From positions 1 through 64,000 of the forward strand of contig NZ_WTYQ01000005.1 of assembly GCF_009828105.1 (NCBI RefSeq): a DNA stretch of 64,000 bases, given 5' to 3'. The position numbers and the translations under genes are program-made. Each line of letters opens with the position of its first letter. Position 1 is the stretch's first letter. The stretch comes from Altericroceibacterium indicum (GTDB lineage Bacteria > Pseudomonadota > Alphaproteobacteria > Sphingomonadales > Sphingomonadaceae). The notes beneath the pieces were generated by a model. The model searched no databases. It saw only the letters and a list, made by a program, of their open reading frames with translations, and was not told the DNA's origin. Shown one piece after another: positions 33,093 to 42,871 of this stretch.

Positions 33093-33123
33093 ACTATAAC
33101 TGTTTCTATCCCATGAGGGCGCA

Positions 33124-35925
33124 ATGAGAATTTTGAATCGCAAACTGGCGTATCTTTGCTTGAGTGCAAGCTGTGTTGCTTTTGCAGCCAGCAGTGAGGC
33201 TCGGGCGGTCGACACTGCTCCTGAGGCACAGTCTGACCAGAGCGTACAATCTTCCAAGGAGGATGATGCAGCGGATAATCAAGCCGACGATTCTCTGACA
33301 TCTGACATCATCGTCAACGGTCACATTGAACGGACAGCTCTGGAAGACGAACGCAACGCGGTGGGTACAGTCGATATCCTTTCGACTGGCGATATTGCTA
33401 TCAGTTCCAACACCGGCATTGCCGACATTGCACGCTCACTTCCGGGTATTTCCTCCAGTTACGATCAGGGTGCGAACCAGACTGCTGTTGGTGAAGCGCA
33501 ATTCGTGACTATTCGTGGCTTTGACACCAGTTTCAACGCCTATACGCTGGATGGCCTGCGTTTGCCGCAGGTTGCGGGCAGCTCACGCGCCATCTCACTC
33601 AATCTGTTCTCCCCCTTTGCCATCGGCAATATCTCTGCCGACAAAACGCCGGGTGCGGATAAGGATGCGGACTCGATTGCTGGCACCATCAATCTGCACA
33701 CGCCGACGGCGTTTGATTTTTCGAGCAACTTCACACGCATTCGCTCATTGGGGCAGTTGGCAAAACTGGCATCGGATAACCATCAATCCAGCCTTGGTGG
33801 TGCTGTCGGCATCGACGGTGCGCGCAAATTCGGCTCCAACGACCAGTTCGGCCTGTATGTTGCCACCTATTATGAGAAGCGTTCCAACGCGGCGGAATCA
33901 GTGGCGGCACAGGACAGCTATGTCACGACCCAGCAAGATGTTGGCACCACGCGGGATAATGGCGATGCGCTGTCTGCTCGCGGTCTGCAGTGGAATTTCT
34001 TCAACGACAAGGTCGAGCGTTACGGTGCGACCGGCTCGTTCGATTATCATGGTGATGCGACACAGCTTTATCTGCGGATGAATTACGCTCGGTATAAGAA
34101 TACCAACACTATGAATCAGACCAGCCTGCGCAGTGAGCTGACTGACAATGCAGACGGTTCAAAGCAGCCTAATCCGAATGTCGCCGGTGGTGGCAGTGGC
34201 GATTACAATGCGGATGGCATTTTCGTTGGTACCGGCGTGAACCCGGCCAGCTATTTCCGCACAGAAGATACCGACCAGAAGCTTTTCTCCACTCAGCTTG
34301 GCGGTGAATTTGATCTGGGTGGCGGCTTTTCTGCTGCGCTTGAGGCGGCCTATGCCAATGGGGCCTATAACCAGCCGAACCGCATCGAAGCAGCCTGGCG
34401 CGGTGTTGGATATGGCGCTTCCGGGGTCACTGTGGATCAAAGTGATCCGCGCGCGCCTGTTGCAGTGATGGATGATGGCGCAACGGCTTACGTCTCATCG
34501 CTCGATCGGCCGACGCAATATTATGTTCAGCAGGGCTGGACCTATAATTCAGAAGATAAGAAGACCATCAAGGGGCACCTCCGGTGGGCAGGTGATGATG
34601 CGTTACAGTTCATCGAAATCGGCGGGTTATATGAAGATTCTCATCGCGACGGTCGCCGGCTTTCTCCAGATGACACGCGCTATAAATTTTCGCGGCCATT
34701 TGACCAGCGCGATGTGCTGGGTCTGTCCGCAGCAGAATTTCCCGGCTTCACTCTGCCCGACTTCATCGGTGCCTATCCTGCCCGTCCGATCAGGGTACTC
34801 TCGCGTTCTGCGATTGAAGATGAGGTGGCGCAATATGTAACGTCATCTGGCGGCACTGCGAGCGGCGTGTCGCAGGAAACGCTTGATAAGGGCGTTACGA
34901 AAAGCAACGAATCTCGCAAGGCTGTTTACGCCACCGCCAAGTTCCAGCTTGGCGATCTCGAGGCTGTCCCTGGCATTCGCTATGAGGACAATCACTTCGA
35001 TGCGCATTACTATCAGGGATCAAGTGTGAAAGATGGGCCGAGCGGCTTTGTGTCATCCTCACGCAATTACGATCACTTTGACCCCAGTCTGCTCCTTGCT
35101 TTCCGCCCCAATGATCGCATTGTGCTGCGCGGCTCTGTCCGGTCGAGCTATTCCCGCCCGGCATTTGATGATCTGGCTGGCCCATCGACCTATTCGTTCA
35201 ACGATACGACGGACGAGCTGCAATATATCACCCAGCCTAATCCGAACCTGAAACCTACTACCGCATGGAATTATGATCTCGGTTTTGAATATTATGGCGA
35301 TGTCGGTCAGTATCTGCAGGTCGCGCTGTATTATAAGGATCTGAAGAACATCATCGTTCCAACGGCTTCCCAAAACCTTGGGGCTACAACCAATGGTGAT
35401 GTAACCATCTTCATGCCGGAAAATGGCCTGAGCGGAAGCGCCAAGGGTATCGAGGTTTCGGGCCGTTATACCTACCATGGTGAAGACGGTTCACTGCTGG
35501 ATGGCTTTGGCGTGGGCGGCAGCATCACCTTGCAGGATACCAATGCAAAATATGCCGTATCCGATACAGACCTGCGCAGCACGAGCCTGCCTCAGGCACC
35601 CGACGTTATCTATAATGCCAATGTCTTCTATACAGGCGGCAGTTTCCGCGCCAATTTGAATTACCACTACACTGGTCGCATTCTGGCGTCCGTGCAGACC
35701 TCCGCGCCTGACATCTATATTCAGCCAGTGGGCTCGCTTGATTTCGGCGCTGCTTACGAGCTGACAGATAGTCTTGAACTAGGCTTTTCAGCACGCAATC
35801 TGCTCAACCAACATGCCTACTGGACGACTGTTGGAAAATCAAAAGACTACATTTCGAATGATCGGAATGGTGGTTATCTGAAAACCGGAAGTGTTTACCA
35901 GGTGAGTGCGACATTGAAGTTCTAA
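33124..35925 (+). CDS. TonB-dependent outer-membrane receptor
   Basis: 933 residues with GAGGG six bases before ATG 33124. Signal peptide at 1-29 (cleavage near EARA), TonB-box-like DIIVNG at about residue 60, plug domain (TGIADIARSLPGISS, FVTIRGFDTSF, TLDGLRLPQ; about 80-200), then the beta barrel ending in VSATLKF with a terminal Phe. The sequence type is that of sphingomonad/Caulobacter receptors for carbohydrates or small organic substrates. It is followed by a phosphatase and phospholipase C, so the ligand may be an organophosphate such as phytate or a phospholipid headgroup; that is inference. Confidence 0.93.
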   Translation: MRILNRKLAYLCLSASCVAFAASSEARAVDTAPEAQSDQSVQSSKEDDAADNQADDSLTSDIIVNGHIERTALEDERNAVGTVDILSTGDIAISSNTGIADIARSLPGISSSYDQGANQTAVGEAQFVTIRGFDTSFNAYTLDGLRLPQVAGSSRAISLNLFSPFAIGNISADKTPGADKDADSIAGTINLHTPTAFDFSSNFTRIRSLGQLAKLASDNHQSSLGGAVGIDGARKFGSNDQFGLYVATYYEKRSNAAESVAAQDSYVTTQQDVGTTRDNGDALSARGLQWNFFNDKVERYGATGSFDYHGDATQLYLRMNYARYKNTNTMNQTSLRSELTDNADGSKQPNPNVAGGGSGDYNADGIFVGTGVNPASYFRTEDTDQKLFSTQLGGEFDLGGGFSAALEAAYANGAYNQPNRIEAAWRGVGYGASGVTVDQSDPRAPVAVMDDGATAYVSSLDRPTQYYVQQGWTYNSEDKKTIKGHLRWAGDDALQFIEIGGLYEDSHRDGRRLSPDDTRYKFSRPFDQRDVLGLSAAEFPGFTLPDFIGAYPARPIRVLSRSAIEDEVAQYVTSSGGTASGVSQETLDKGVTKSNESRKAVYATAKFQLGDLEAVPGIRYEDNHFDAHYYQGSSVKDGPSGFVSSSRNYDHFDPSLLLAFRPNDRIVLRGSVRSSYSRPAFDDLAGPSTYSFNDTTDELQYITQPNPNLKPTTAWNYDLGFEYYGDVGQYLQVALYYKDLKNIIVPTASQNLGATTNGDVTIFMPENGLSGSAKGIEVSGRYTYHGEDGSLLDGFGVGGSITLQDTNAKYAVSDTDLRSTSLPQAPDVIYNANVFYTGGSFRANLNYHYTGRILASVQTSAPDIYIQPVGSLDFGAAYELTDSLELGFSARNLLNQHAYWTTVGKSKDYISNDRNGGYLKTGSVYQVSATLKF

Positions 35926-35935
35926 TAGTCTCTAT

Positions 35936-35982
35936 AAATATGCAGCACTTTAGGATTATTATTCTTATAGTGCTGCATATTT
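35936..35982 (+). terminator. Strong hairpin between receptor and phosphatase genes
   Basis: Perfect 14-base-pair stem AAATATGCAGCACT (35936-35949) with AGTGCTGCATATTT (35969-35982) and a 19-base loop. No U-tract follows. It could partly terminate or stabilise the receptor transcript, giving lower expression of the phosphatase and phospholipase genes. Confidence 0.6.
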
Positions 35983-36018
35983 CATGCGAAGCAAGAAGAA
36001 TGAAAGTTTCACGAGGTG

Positions 36019-37341
36019 ATGGTAATTTTCAGGACGCTGGCAGCGTTTATCACGTGTGTCGTAACTTCTCTGGCCGTTCCGGCACTGGCGGAAAATGGCC
36101 CTGTATTCAGGCAAGCGGATCTTACTCCCGCAGATGGTTACAGGGTTGATCGGGTTGTTATTGTTTACCGCCATGGTTTGAGGGCGCCGCTCGACACGGA
36201 AATCGGTGCCTTGGAATATTCCAAAGAACCCTGGCCAGTCTGGGCAACGGCAAATGCCGAACTCACACCGCATGGCCGTGAAGCCTTGCGCCTGATGGGC
36301 CAATATGACCGGGCATTATTTAACAAACTCGGCCTGCTTCAGCCTACCAACTGCCCTGACTCTGATGACCTCCTTATTTATAGCGATAGCGATAGCCGCA
36401 GCATCGGTAGTGGTAATGAGCTGCGTGAAGGGCTGGCTCCCGGCTGCCAGATCATGGTTCAGCACAAGGAAGCTGGAGCGCCCGATCTCACATTTACAGC
36501 GAATGCCCCCGGTGCAGCACCATTTGATGGCAACGCGGCACTGCGGTCCATCAACAGCTATACCCATGGCGGGCCGGGTGTGCTTGCGGCACAGACGCGC
36601 GAGCAGACCCGTATTCTGGAAGAGATTCTCGGCTGTCGGCAGCCATCAGGGTCGGATCAGGAATGCGACATCTCTGCTGTGCCGTCCCAGCTCAGCGCGG
36701 ATGAGCATGGTATCGGGCTGACAGGCCCCATCATGATCACTTCAGGCACAGCAGAAGTTCTTCTGCTGGAATATGCTGAAGGGATGCCAATGTCTGAGGT
36801 GGGTTGGGGCCGCGCGGATTTGGCAAAACTGACAGCCATTTCGCGATTACACGCCTTGCTGTTCGATATCTTCGACCGTTCACCCTATATGGCGCGGCGG
36901 ACTGCGGCGGAAATGGCTCCCCGCATTCGCGCGCTCCTCACTGGCTCTGATGAACCTAAAGTCACGCTGCTGGTGGGGCATGACAACAATATTGCTGCGC
37001 TTACGTCACTGCTCGGCACCTCTTTCCAGATACCGAGCTATGGCCGTGACGATCCCCCTGTGGGGGGTGGCCTTGGCTTTCTGCTGCTGACTGATACGAG
37101 CTCGGGAAAGCAGTTTGTTCAGCTTTTCTACCATGCGCAAACACTCGATCAGATGCGTGACCTCACGTCACTTTCTTTGAAGTCACCACCAGCCACGCAA
37201 ATATTGTCACCGAAATGCGCCAAGGGGCCGGAGCATTTGTGTTCGCTTGACGATTTGGCAGGCCTGCTCACTTGGCCAGGTCAGAGGTCGTTTCATGAGC
37301 GCGCAAACGCAAAAGAAGCCGGGAGCGATCTGCAGTCATGA
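36019..37341 (+). CDS. Histidine-type acid phosphatase (phytase-like), secreted
   Basis: 440 residues from ATG 36019 (GTG 36016 also possible). Signal peptide at 1-24 ending ALA-EN. The branch-2 histidine phosphatase motif YRHGLRAPLD (about residues 49-58) holds the phosphorylated His and two Arg, and VGHDNN (about 316) the second His and the proton donor Asp. Family members dephosphorylate phytate, glucose-1-phosphate and other monoesters in the periplasm. Four bases overlap with the next gene (ATGA). Its place after a TonB receptor fits breakdown of imported or surface-bound organic phosphate. Confidence 0.88.
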   Translation: MVIFRTLAAFITCVVTSLAVPALAENGPVFRQADLTPADGYRVDRVVIVYRHGLRAPLDTEIGALEYSKEPWPVWATANAELTPHGREALRLMGQYDRALFNKLGLLQPTNCPDSDDLLIYSDSDSRSIGSGNELREGLAPGCQIMVQHKEAGAPDLTFTANAPGAAPFDGNAALRSINSYTHGGPGVLAAQTREQTRILEEILGCRQPSGSDQECDISAVPSQLSADEHGIGLTGPIMITSGTAEVLLLEYAEGMPMSEVGWGRADLAKLTAISRLHALLFDIFDRSPYMARRTAAEMAPRIRALLTGSDEPKVTLLVGHDNNIAALTSLLGTSFQIPSYGRDDPPVGGGLGFLLLTDTSSGKQFVQLFYHAQTLDQMRDLTSLSLKSPPATQILSPKCAKGPEHLCSLDDLAGLLTWPGQRSFHERANAKEAGSDLQS

Positions 37342-39404
37342 GCATTAACCGTCGCACATTTCTTGCTGGAGCCTCTGCCGGGGCTGGGCTCGCCGCGATG
37401 CCTGCACAGGCAGCGAATGCTGGCGCTGGAGGCTCTATCCGCGACATTGAACATGTAGTGATCCTGATGCAGGAGAACCGTTCATTCGATCATTATTTCG
37501 GCGCTTTGCGCGGTGTGCGTGGCTTTGCCGACCCGCGTCCGCTCATGCTGCCCGATGGTCGCCCGGTTTGGGCGCAACGCCAGCTTCCCCAAGATGGTGG
37601 CGATACGATTCTTCCTTTCCACCTCGACACAAGAAAGACTGCGGCTGGTTGCATGAACAGCCTCGATCACAGTTGGAAGGGCAGTCAGGATCGGTGGAAG
37701 CATTGGGACGTCTGGATGCCCGAAAAAGGGCCGTTCAGCATGGGGCATATGACACGCGATGACGTGCCTTATTATTATGCTTTGGCGGACGAGTTTACGA
37801 TCTGCGATGCCTACCATTGTTCGATCTTTGGCCCAACGGGTCCTAACCGGCTTTACCATTTTACCGGAACCAATGGATTGGCGACCGGGAATGTTGGGCC
37901 TTACAATGTCACTAATGACGGCACGGATAGCAATCCTGGCGCAGATATGTCCAAGGATGATCCTAGCTTTGTCGGGCTTGACTGGATGCCCTATGCGGCC
38001 CGATTGGAGGCGGCTGGCATATCTTGGCAGGTCTATCAGGAATATGACAATTACAGCGACAATTCGCTGGGCTATTTCGCGGCGTTTCGAAATCTTGACC
38101 CGGCTTCATCGCGTTATCGCCGGGGCCGGGCATGGGTGAAGGGATCAAACGCTGAAAATGCGCATGACACCCGTGCAGAACATCTGATTGCAGCCTTTGC
38201 GGCCGATGTGATGGCTGACCGGTTGCCGCAAGTTTCGTGGATCGTCGCGCCGTTCCATATGTGTGAACATCCCGATGCGCCACCGGCTTACGGGCAAGAA
38301 CTGAGCGGCCGATTGATTGCCGCCCTGGCAGCAAATCCTGAGGTCTGGGCAAAGACTGTCTTCATTCTCAATTATGATGAGAATGACGGCTTTTTTGATC
38401 ACATGCCACCCCCGATCCCAGCGACCCAATCCGCGCTTGGTGAAAGCACCGTCGATACACGTGGTGAGGTTTATGAGGGCGTTCCGGTAGGGTTGGGGCC
38501 CCGTGTGCCGATGCTGATCGTCTCACCATGGACGCGCGGGGGCAACGTTAATTCGCAGCTGTTCGATCATACCTCCGTGTTGCGCTTTCTAGAAACACGC
38601 TTCGGTATCCGTGAACCCAATATCACGCCGTGGCGCCGCGCGGTTTGCGGTGATCTGACAAGCGCCTTTGATTTTAATGTGAGCGATGTTGCACGGCGAG
38701 ATACAAGTTGGCTTGCCCGGTTGCCTGAAGTTGGTGGCTACATTGCCGCTAGTGATGAGGCATGCAAACTCACCAAGCCAAGCCTGCCTGAAACACCTGT
38801 GATGTCGAAACAGGAGGGTGGTTGGCGCACCAGCCAAGCACTACCCTATGATCTCGATGTGGAACCGCATTGGCATGATGCAGAACTGACCTTGCGCTTC
38901 ATCAATCGCGGCTCAGTGGCGGCAGTGTTTCAGGCATATGGCGCACAGGATGACGGGAGTGCGCGATATTATACGGTGGGCGCTGGCCAGACTCTCGAAG
39001 ATCGCTGGCCTGCCGATGGGCGTTCGATTATCGTGTATGGGCCGAATGGATTTCACCGTGCCTATCACCAACTCGATGCAACCTGCCGGATCGAAGCAGT
39101 CGCCGTTTTTACGCCGCAAGAGCCTGCCGTGCGCCTGCTCATCCGTAATCGCGGAAAACAGCCGGTCACATTAACAATTGCACCGGCTCGCAGTGAGGCT
39201 GGCCAGTCCAAAAAGTTGGAGCTTGGCGCTCAGGGAACAGCAGTGTCGTCGCTTCCTCTTACCGAAGGGCATCGCTGGTACGATCTTCGTCTGACAGCAC
39301 AGGGGCACGCTGGATTTGAGCAGCGCCTCGCCGGACATTTCGAGAATGGGCAGCCAGATCGGAGCGAGCCAATGGACGGAACCGGCGCTTTTGATGCAAG
39401 TTGA
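37338..39404 (+). CDS. Phosphocholine-type phospholipase C, Tat-exported
   Basis: 688 residues. Twin-arginine signal NRRTFLAGASAGAG at the start. The bacterial PLC/acid phosphatase superfamily core: HVVILMQENRSFDHYFG (about residues 36-52), IFGPTGPNR (about 155), SWIVAPFHMCEHPD (about 297), NYDENDGFFDH (about 346) and PMLIVSPWTRGG. Two small C-terminal domains (DUF756-like, about 500-690) are typical of PlcN/PlcH. It hydrolyses phosphatidylcholine or similar lipids to diacylglycerol and a phosphorylated headgroup. Translational coupling to the phosphatase suggests the two act in sequence to free phosphate. Confidence 0.92.
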   Translation: MSINRRTFLAGASAGAGLAAMPAQAANAGAGGSIRDIEHVVILMQENRSFDHYFGALRGVRGFADPRPLMLPDGRPVWAQRQLPQDGGDTILPFHLDTRKTAAGCMNSLDHSWKGSQDRWKHWDVWMPEKGPFSMGHMTRDDVPYYYALADEFTICDAYHCSIFGPTGPNRLYHFTGTNGLATGNVGPYNVTNDGTDSNPGADMSKDDPSFVGLDWMPYAARLEAAGISWQVYQEYDNYSDNSLGYFAAFRNLDPASSRYRRGRAWVKGSNAENAHDTRAEHLIAAFAADVMADRLPQVSWIVAPFHMCEHPDAPPAYGQELSGRLIAALAANPEVWAKTVFILNYDENDGFFDHMPPPIPATQSALGESTVDTRGEVYEGVPVGLGPRVPMLIVSPWTRGGNVNSQLFDHTSVLRFLETRFGIREPNITPWRRAVCGDLTSAFDFNVSDVARRDTSWLARLPEVGGYIAASDEACKLTKPSLPETPVMSKQEGGWRTSQALPYDLDVEPHWHDAELTLRFINRGSVAAVFQAYGAQDDGSARYYTVGAGQTLEDRWPADGRSIIVYGPNGFHRAYHQLDATCRIEAVAVFTPQEPAVRLLIRNRGKQPVTLTIAPARSEAGQSKKLELGAQGTAVSSLPLTEGHRWYDLRLTAQGHAGFEQRLAGHFENGQPDRSEPMDGTGAFDAS

Positions 39405-39463
39405 TTTAGGTAAGCAAGGTGGCGGAAGTTGGGCCACATTGAGAAAAAATGGGAGGGTAGATC

Positions 39464-40222
39464 ATTCAAAAGCGCATTGACCGACAACGCGAGATTCTGA
39501 ACCTGTTGCAAAGTGGCGGTGGGCTGCTGTCCGTGAGCACTCTTGCGAGTGATCTCGGCGTTTCGGCCGAGACAGTCCGGCGCGAACTTCGTTTGCTTGA
39601 AAAAGAAGGGGCGGTGACGCGCGAACATGGCGGTGCGCGATTGATAGCGAAGGCTTTCGAAGGGCCTTTGATGCAGCGTATGGAAGAAAATGCGGCTGCC
39701 AAGCAGCGGATCGCCCGTGCCGCCGCCCAATTCGTGCATGACGGTATGATCCTGTTCATCGATGCCGGAACGACATCCTGTTTCATCGCTCAGCAACTGG
39801 TGGACTATCGCTCGCTGACCGTCATCACCAATTCATTGCAGGTCGCCACCGATCTAGGTGGAATCAATGATAACCGTTTGTTCTTGGCCGCGGGGCAGAT
39901 GGACTATGCCTACCGCGCCTTTTCAGATCATACGGCACAGCAATATATATCCGGCTTCACGCCGCATCTTTCAATTCTTTCGGTAGGCGCGATTGAAAAA
40001 ACGCGGGGTCTGATGGATTTTCATCCCGGTGAAGCTGCCATGAGCCGGATTGCCTATGCGACTTCGGAGCGCGTCCTGCTTGGCGCAGATTCAACCAAAT
40101 TCGGGCGTTATGGCCTGATTCACACTGCGCCGCTTAGCTCTGTTGATATTCTGGTGACGGATGCCGCATTAGACGATGACTATGCAGAAGCATTCCAGCA
40201 GGCCGAAATAACCATCGCATGA
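39464..40222 (+). CDS. DeoR/GlpR-family regulator with apparent ATT start
   Basis: 252 residues from ATT 39464. DeoR HTH at about 4-58: RIDRQREILNLLQ, LASDLGVSAETVRRELRLLE, followed by the GlpR-type sensor domain with ILFIDAGTTSCFIAQQL and VLLGADSTKFGR. The first ordinary start in frame (TTG 39506) would remove the first helix of the HTH; a TAG closes the frame at 39458-39460. GGGAGGG at 39451-39457 is well spaced for ATT 39464 (ATC 39461 is the alternative). DeoR proteins sense sugar phosphates; here it may regulate the phospholipase or the GH9 locus. Confidence 0.8.
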   Translation: MQKRIDRQREILNLLQSGGGLLSVSTLASDLGVSAETVRRELRLLEKEGAVTREHGGARLIAKAFEGPLMQRMEENAAAKQRIARAAAQFVHDGMILFIDAGTTSCFIAQQLVDYRSLTVITNSLQVATDLGGINDNRLFLAAGQMDYAYRAFSDHTAQQYISGFTPHLSILSVGAIEKTRGLMDFHPGEAAMSRIAYATSERVLLGADSTKFGRYGLIHTAPLSSVDILVTDAALDDDYAEAFQQAEITIA

Positions 40223-40292
40223 TGATATTCAGGCAAGACATCTGTCTCGCCTGAATATTGACCAAGAATGCGCGCGTAACTACGTCATTTCT

Positions 40293-42779
40293 TCAAGGTG
40301 TTTCTGACGCTACTTCCATCGCTGCTCTGGCGGCGAGGATGTAGGCCGATGTGGTGCTCACTGTGTATTCGTTTTCAAACCACAGGAAGGGCCAGTCGAT
40401 CTTCGCTTCGGGAAAATCGGGCTTGATCACCAGAACGCCCGGCACCAGACCGCCAGGAATAAAGCTGTAATCAGCGCGGTTATGGCCATAGGCGATCAGC
40501 TTTGATTGGGTGCCGACAGTGGAGACGAGCGACAGATTGTTCGCCGGATGCCGTCCCAATACATAATCGAGTGCATCGAGCGTGTAATCGGTCCCCACCA
40601 GTTCCGGAAATTCCTTATGGAAGAGATACATAGTCGTGCCGAAGCTGACGACCTGATTGGAGCCAGCCCATGAACCTTCGCTGATGGGGACGCCAAAGGG
40701 GTTGTTAGCCGTTTCGCTGTCCACCTTGGCTTTCATGGCTTTTACCATGGGGATAAGCGCAGTGCGATAATCTGTATCCATAAAAGGAACGGCACGTACT
40801 GCAGCGCCGCCTGTCCAGTCGAAATTCTCCCTGATAATGGGCAGCAACTGTTTCAGTCGCTCTGCATATATTGGGTCACCTTTGCTGGTGATAAGCAGTT
40901 CGACGGTGGCGAAGATGTTGCTCATCTCTGCAAATCTCGGAGCGCCGGAATCATCGCGCCCATCGCCTGCTTTCATCAGATTGGTTTGCTGCTTGGACCA
41001 AAGCGTTTGGGCAGCCTCCAATGCTTTAGCTGCCATTGCCGGGTCGCTTGGGGCCAATGCGCGAGAAGCACCTGCGAGCGCGCCTGCAACCATCAGATTA
41101 TTGGCTGGTAAATCGGTGGTGAAAGCCCATCGGTCGTCTGGCACACCGGATCTGGAACCGCTTGTTTCGCCGGGTTTCAGGCTGGGATCATATATCAGCC
41201 CATCGGTTTGAGAGCCGGCATCCCCGAGGTGCGCATATTGCCGAAGGTTCGGGTCTACGATGCCAACGATGGCATGGCCGAACACATCATATTGGGCGAG
41301 CAATTGCAGAGTTCCGTGGCGAATTTGCTGAATGGCGTCTTCCACACCATCAGGCTTGCGAATTTCTACGGCACGGGCCTTCTCATCCACACTGGTTTCA
41401 TCCCAGTCGAGACCAAACAATTCCCGTGCCCATACCAGGTCGCGCACGACGGAGGCATTTTGCGGGGTTTGAATGTCGTAATCGCCTGCATCCTGCCAGC
41501 CGCCGACCGCAAGGCCGGGGATATGCTCGCCCGGCTTGAAAGGAGAATCGAGATCTGGGCCCATTTTGTAACCGTCAAAATGGGTGATGTTGGGTGGGGC
41601 CTGGCGAGCATCATCAAGATGGGAAGGAGCAGACCAGACGCGGTATTGTTCACGAATGCCAACGTGGTCCATCTGTTCGGCAATGAAAGTGTCCAGCGAT
41701 GTCTGCCAGATGTGATCGTAAGCTTCGGTTGAGATACGGAAGGGGTTGGTAGTGTGGCCCGCATAGGAAATGGCGTAAACACCGGGTGTGCGCACTTGGG
41801 AAAAGTCGAAAGCCGCATAATTGTATCGCATCCAGCTACCGCGCGATTGGGTTCTGGCTTTTAGAACCGTTTCCTGAGTGCCGTCGCCTGTTAGTCTGAC
41901 CAGCTCTGCTTCAGCGGGTGCTTTGAAATGAGGGTCCAGTTCGATCAAGGCGATTTTGGGACGGTTTGGCGTATATCCGGCTTGATTGAAGGAAACGACC
42001 GGATCACGGACCCAATCCTTCACCACATTGGGGCGAACATGCCAGACGATGGCATTTTTCTGGGCACCTGCGGGAATAAGGGAGCGCACGACGAACCAGC
42101 CATTTTGCGCCCGATTGCGTGCATCGTAGAGTTCCAGCGGTGCGGTATCTGACGTGATGCGGACCCGCGTCATCGGATCTTCGGGAGATAAAGTAAGTGA
42201 TTTGCCTCCTTGGGCCATTGGTAATGGATCGCCAGAACCGTCTTTTGCCATGGGGCCGGTCGGATGGCGCGGGAACAGACCTGGCTCGGTGTCCATCAAA
42301 TAGGTTTTACCGAAATAGGTTGTGGGCAGAAAATCAAGATTGAAGCCAGCCTTGCCTACGAGACTGTCAGGCAAAGGTTGATCGAGATCGACAGAGATTC
42401 GAAAGCCATCGCCTTCAGCGGTAACCGTGACACTGTAATCAAGGTTGATGTCTTTATAGGCAGATCGCACCACGATCTGATTTGGCTGGTCGCCGAGCTT
42501 TCGGCTGATAAAGGCAGGCACGGGAGCCCATTGTTCTGGTGTTTTATCGAGCCGTACAGCGCCGTCTGTGGCGATCCGTTCCCCATGCAGTACAATCTGG
42601 ATACCCGCATTCTTTTCATCGAAGAAAATGGGGCTGAACTGATTTTGATCGACGATGACCGTCAATCCTTGCGTTTCCAGTGTCTCATCGGGTGTGACCG
42701 ACAAAGATTGGCCATTCCCTGTGCTGGCACTAGCTATGATACTCACTGACGCAAGTGCGATTCCAATGATCCGTTTCAT
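40293..42779 (-). CDS. GH9-family glucanase with extra N-terminal domain
   Basis: 828 residues with signal peptide 1-23. Residues about 25-260 are a beta-rich domain I cannot name. An Ig-like CelD_N domain follows (VSFNQAGYTPNRPKIALIE, about 265-350), then the (alpha/alpha)6 catalytic domain with GGWQDAGDYDIQ (about 425), where the DAGD Asp pair acts as base, DYVLGRHPANN near 735, and the proton-donor Glu region ENEYTVSTTSAYILA near 805. GH9 enzymes hydrolyse beta-1,4-glucans or related oligosaccharides. It is secreted or periplasmic, and its neighbour is a carbohydrate-esterase-like hydrolase, so the pair may process an acetylated plant polymer. Confidence 0.88.
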   Translation of the reverse strand: MKRIIGIALASVSIIASASTGNGQSLSVTPDETLETQGLTVIVDQNQFSPIFFDEKNAGIQIVLHGERIATDGAVRLDKTPEQWAPVPAFISRKLGDQPNQIVVRSAYKDINLDYSVTVTAEGDGFRISVDLDQPLPDSLVGKAGFNLDFLPTTYFGKTYLMDTEPGLFPRHPTGPMAKDGSGDPLPMAQGGKSLTLSPEDPMTRVRITSDTAPLELYDARNRAQNGWFVVRSLIPAGAQKNAIVWHVRPNVVKDWVRDPVVSFNQAGYTPNRPKIALIELDPHFKAPAEAELVRLTGDGTQETVLKARTQSRGSWMRYNYAAFDFSQVRTPGVYAISYAGHTTNPFRISTEAYDHIWQTSLDTFIAEQMDHVGIREQYRVWSAPSHLDDARQAPPNITHFDGYKMGPDLDSPFKPGEHIPGLAVGGWQDAGDYDIQTPQNASVVRDLVWARELFGLDWDETSVDEKARAVEIRKPDGVEDAIQQIRHGTLQLLAQYDVFGHAIVGIVDPNLRQYAHLGDAGSQTDGLIYDPSLKPGETSGSRSGVPDDRWAFTTDLPANNLMVAGALAGASRALAPSDPAMAAKALEAAQTLWSKQQTNLMKAGDGRDDSGAPRFAEMSNIFATVELLITSKGDPIYAERLKQLLPIIRENFDWTGGAAVRAVPFMDTDYRTALIPMVKAMKAKVDSETANNPFGVPISEGSWAGSNQVVSFGTTMYLFHKEFPELVGTDYTLDALDYVLGRHPANNLSLVSTVGTQSKLIAYGHNRADYSFIPGGLVPGVLVIKPDFPEAKIDWPFLWFENEYTVSTTSAYILAARAAMEVASETP

Positions 42780-42871
42780 TCACCCATCTTCCCTTGTTTT
42801 GGCAATACGCAGCCCCCCGGTGTAGCTCTCGAGCGGAGCTGCTACCGGTCTGTCATTTCGTGAATCTTCGG

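Noticed and set aside
32841..33123. Pho-box upstream of the receptor-phosphatase-lipase locus
   Set aside because: No pair of CTGTCAT-like repeats with the right spacing was found.
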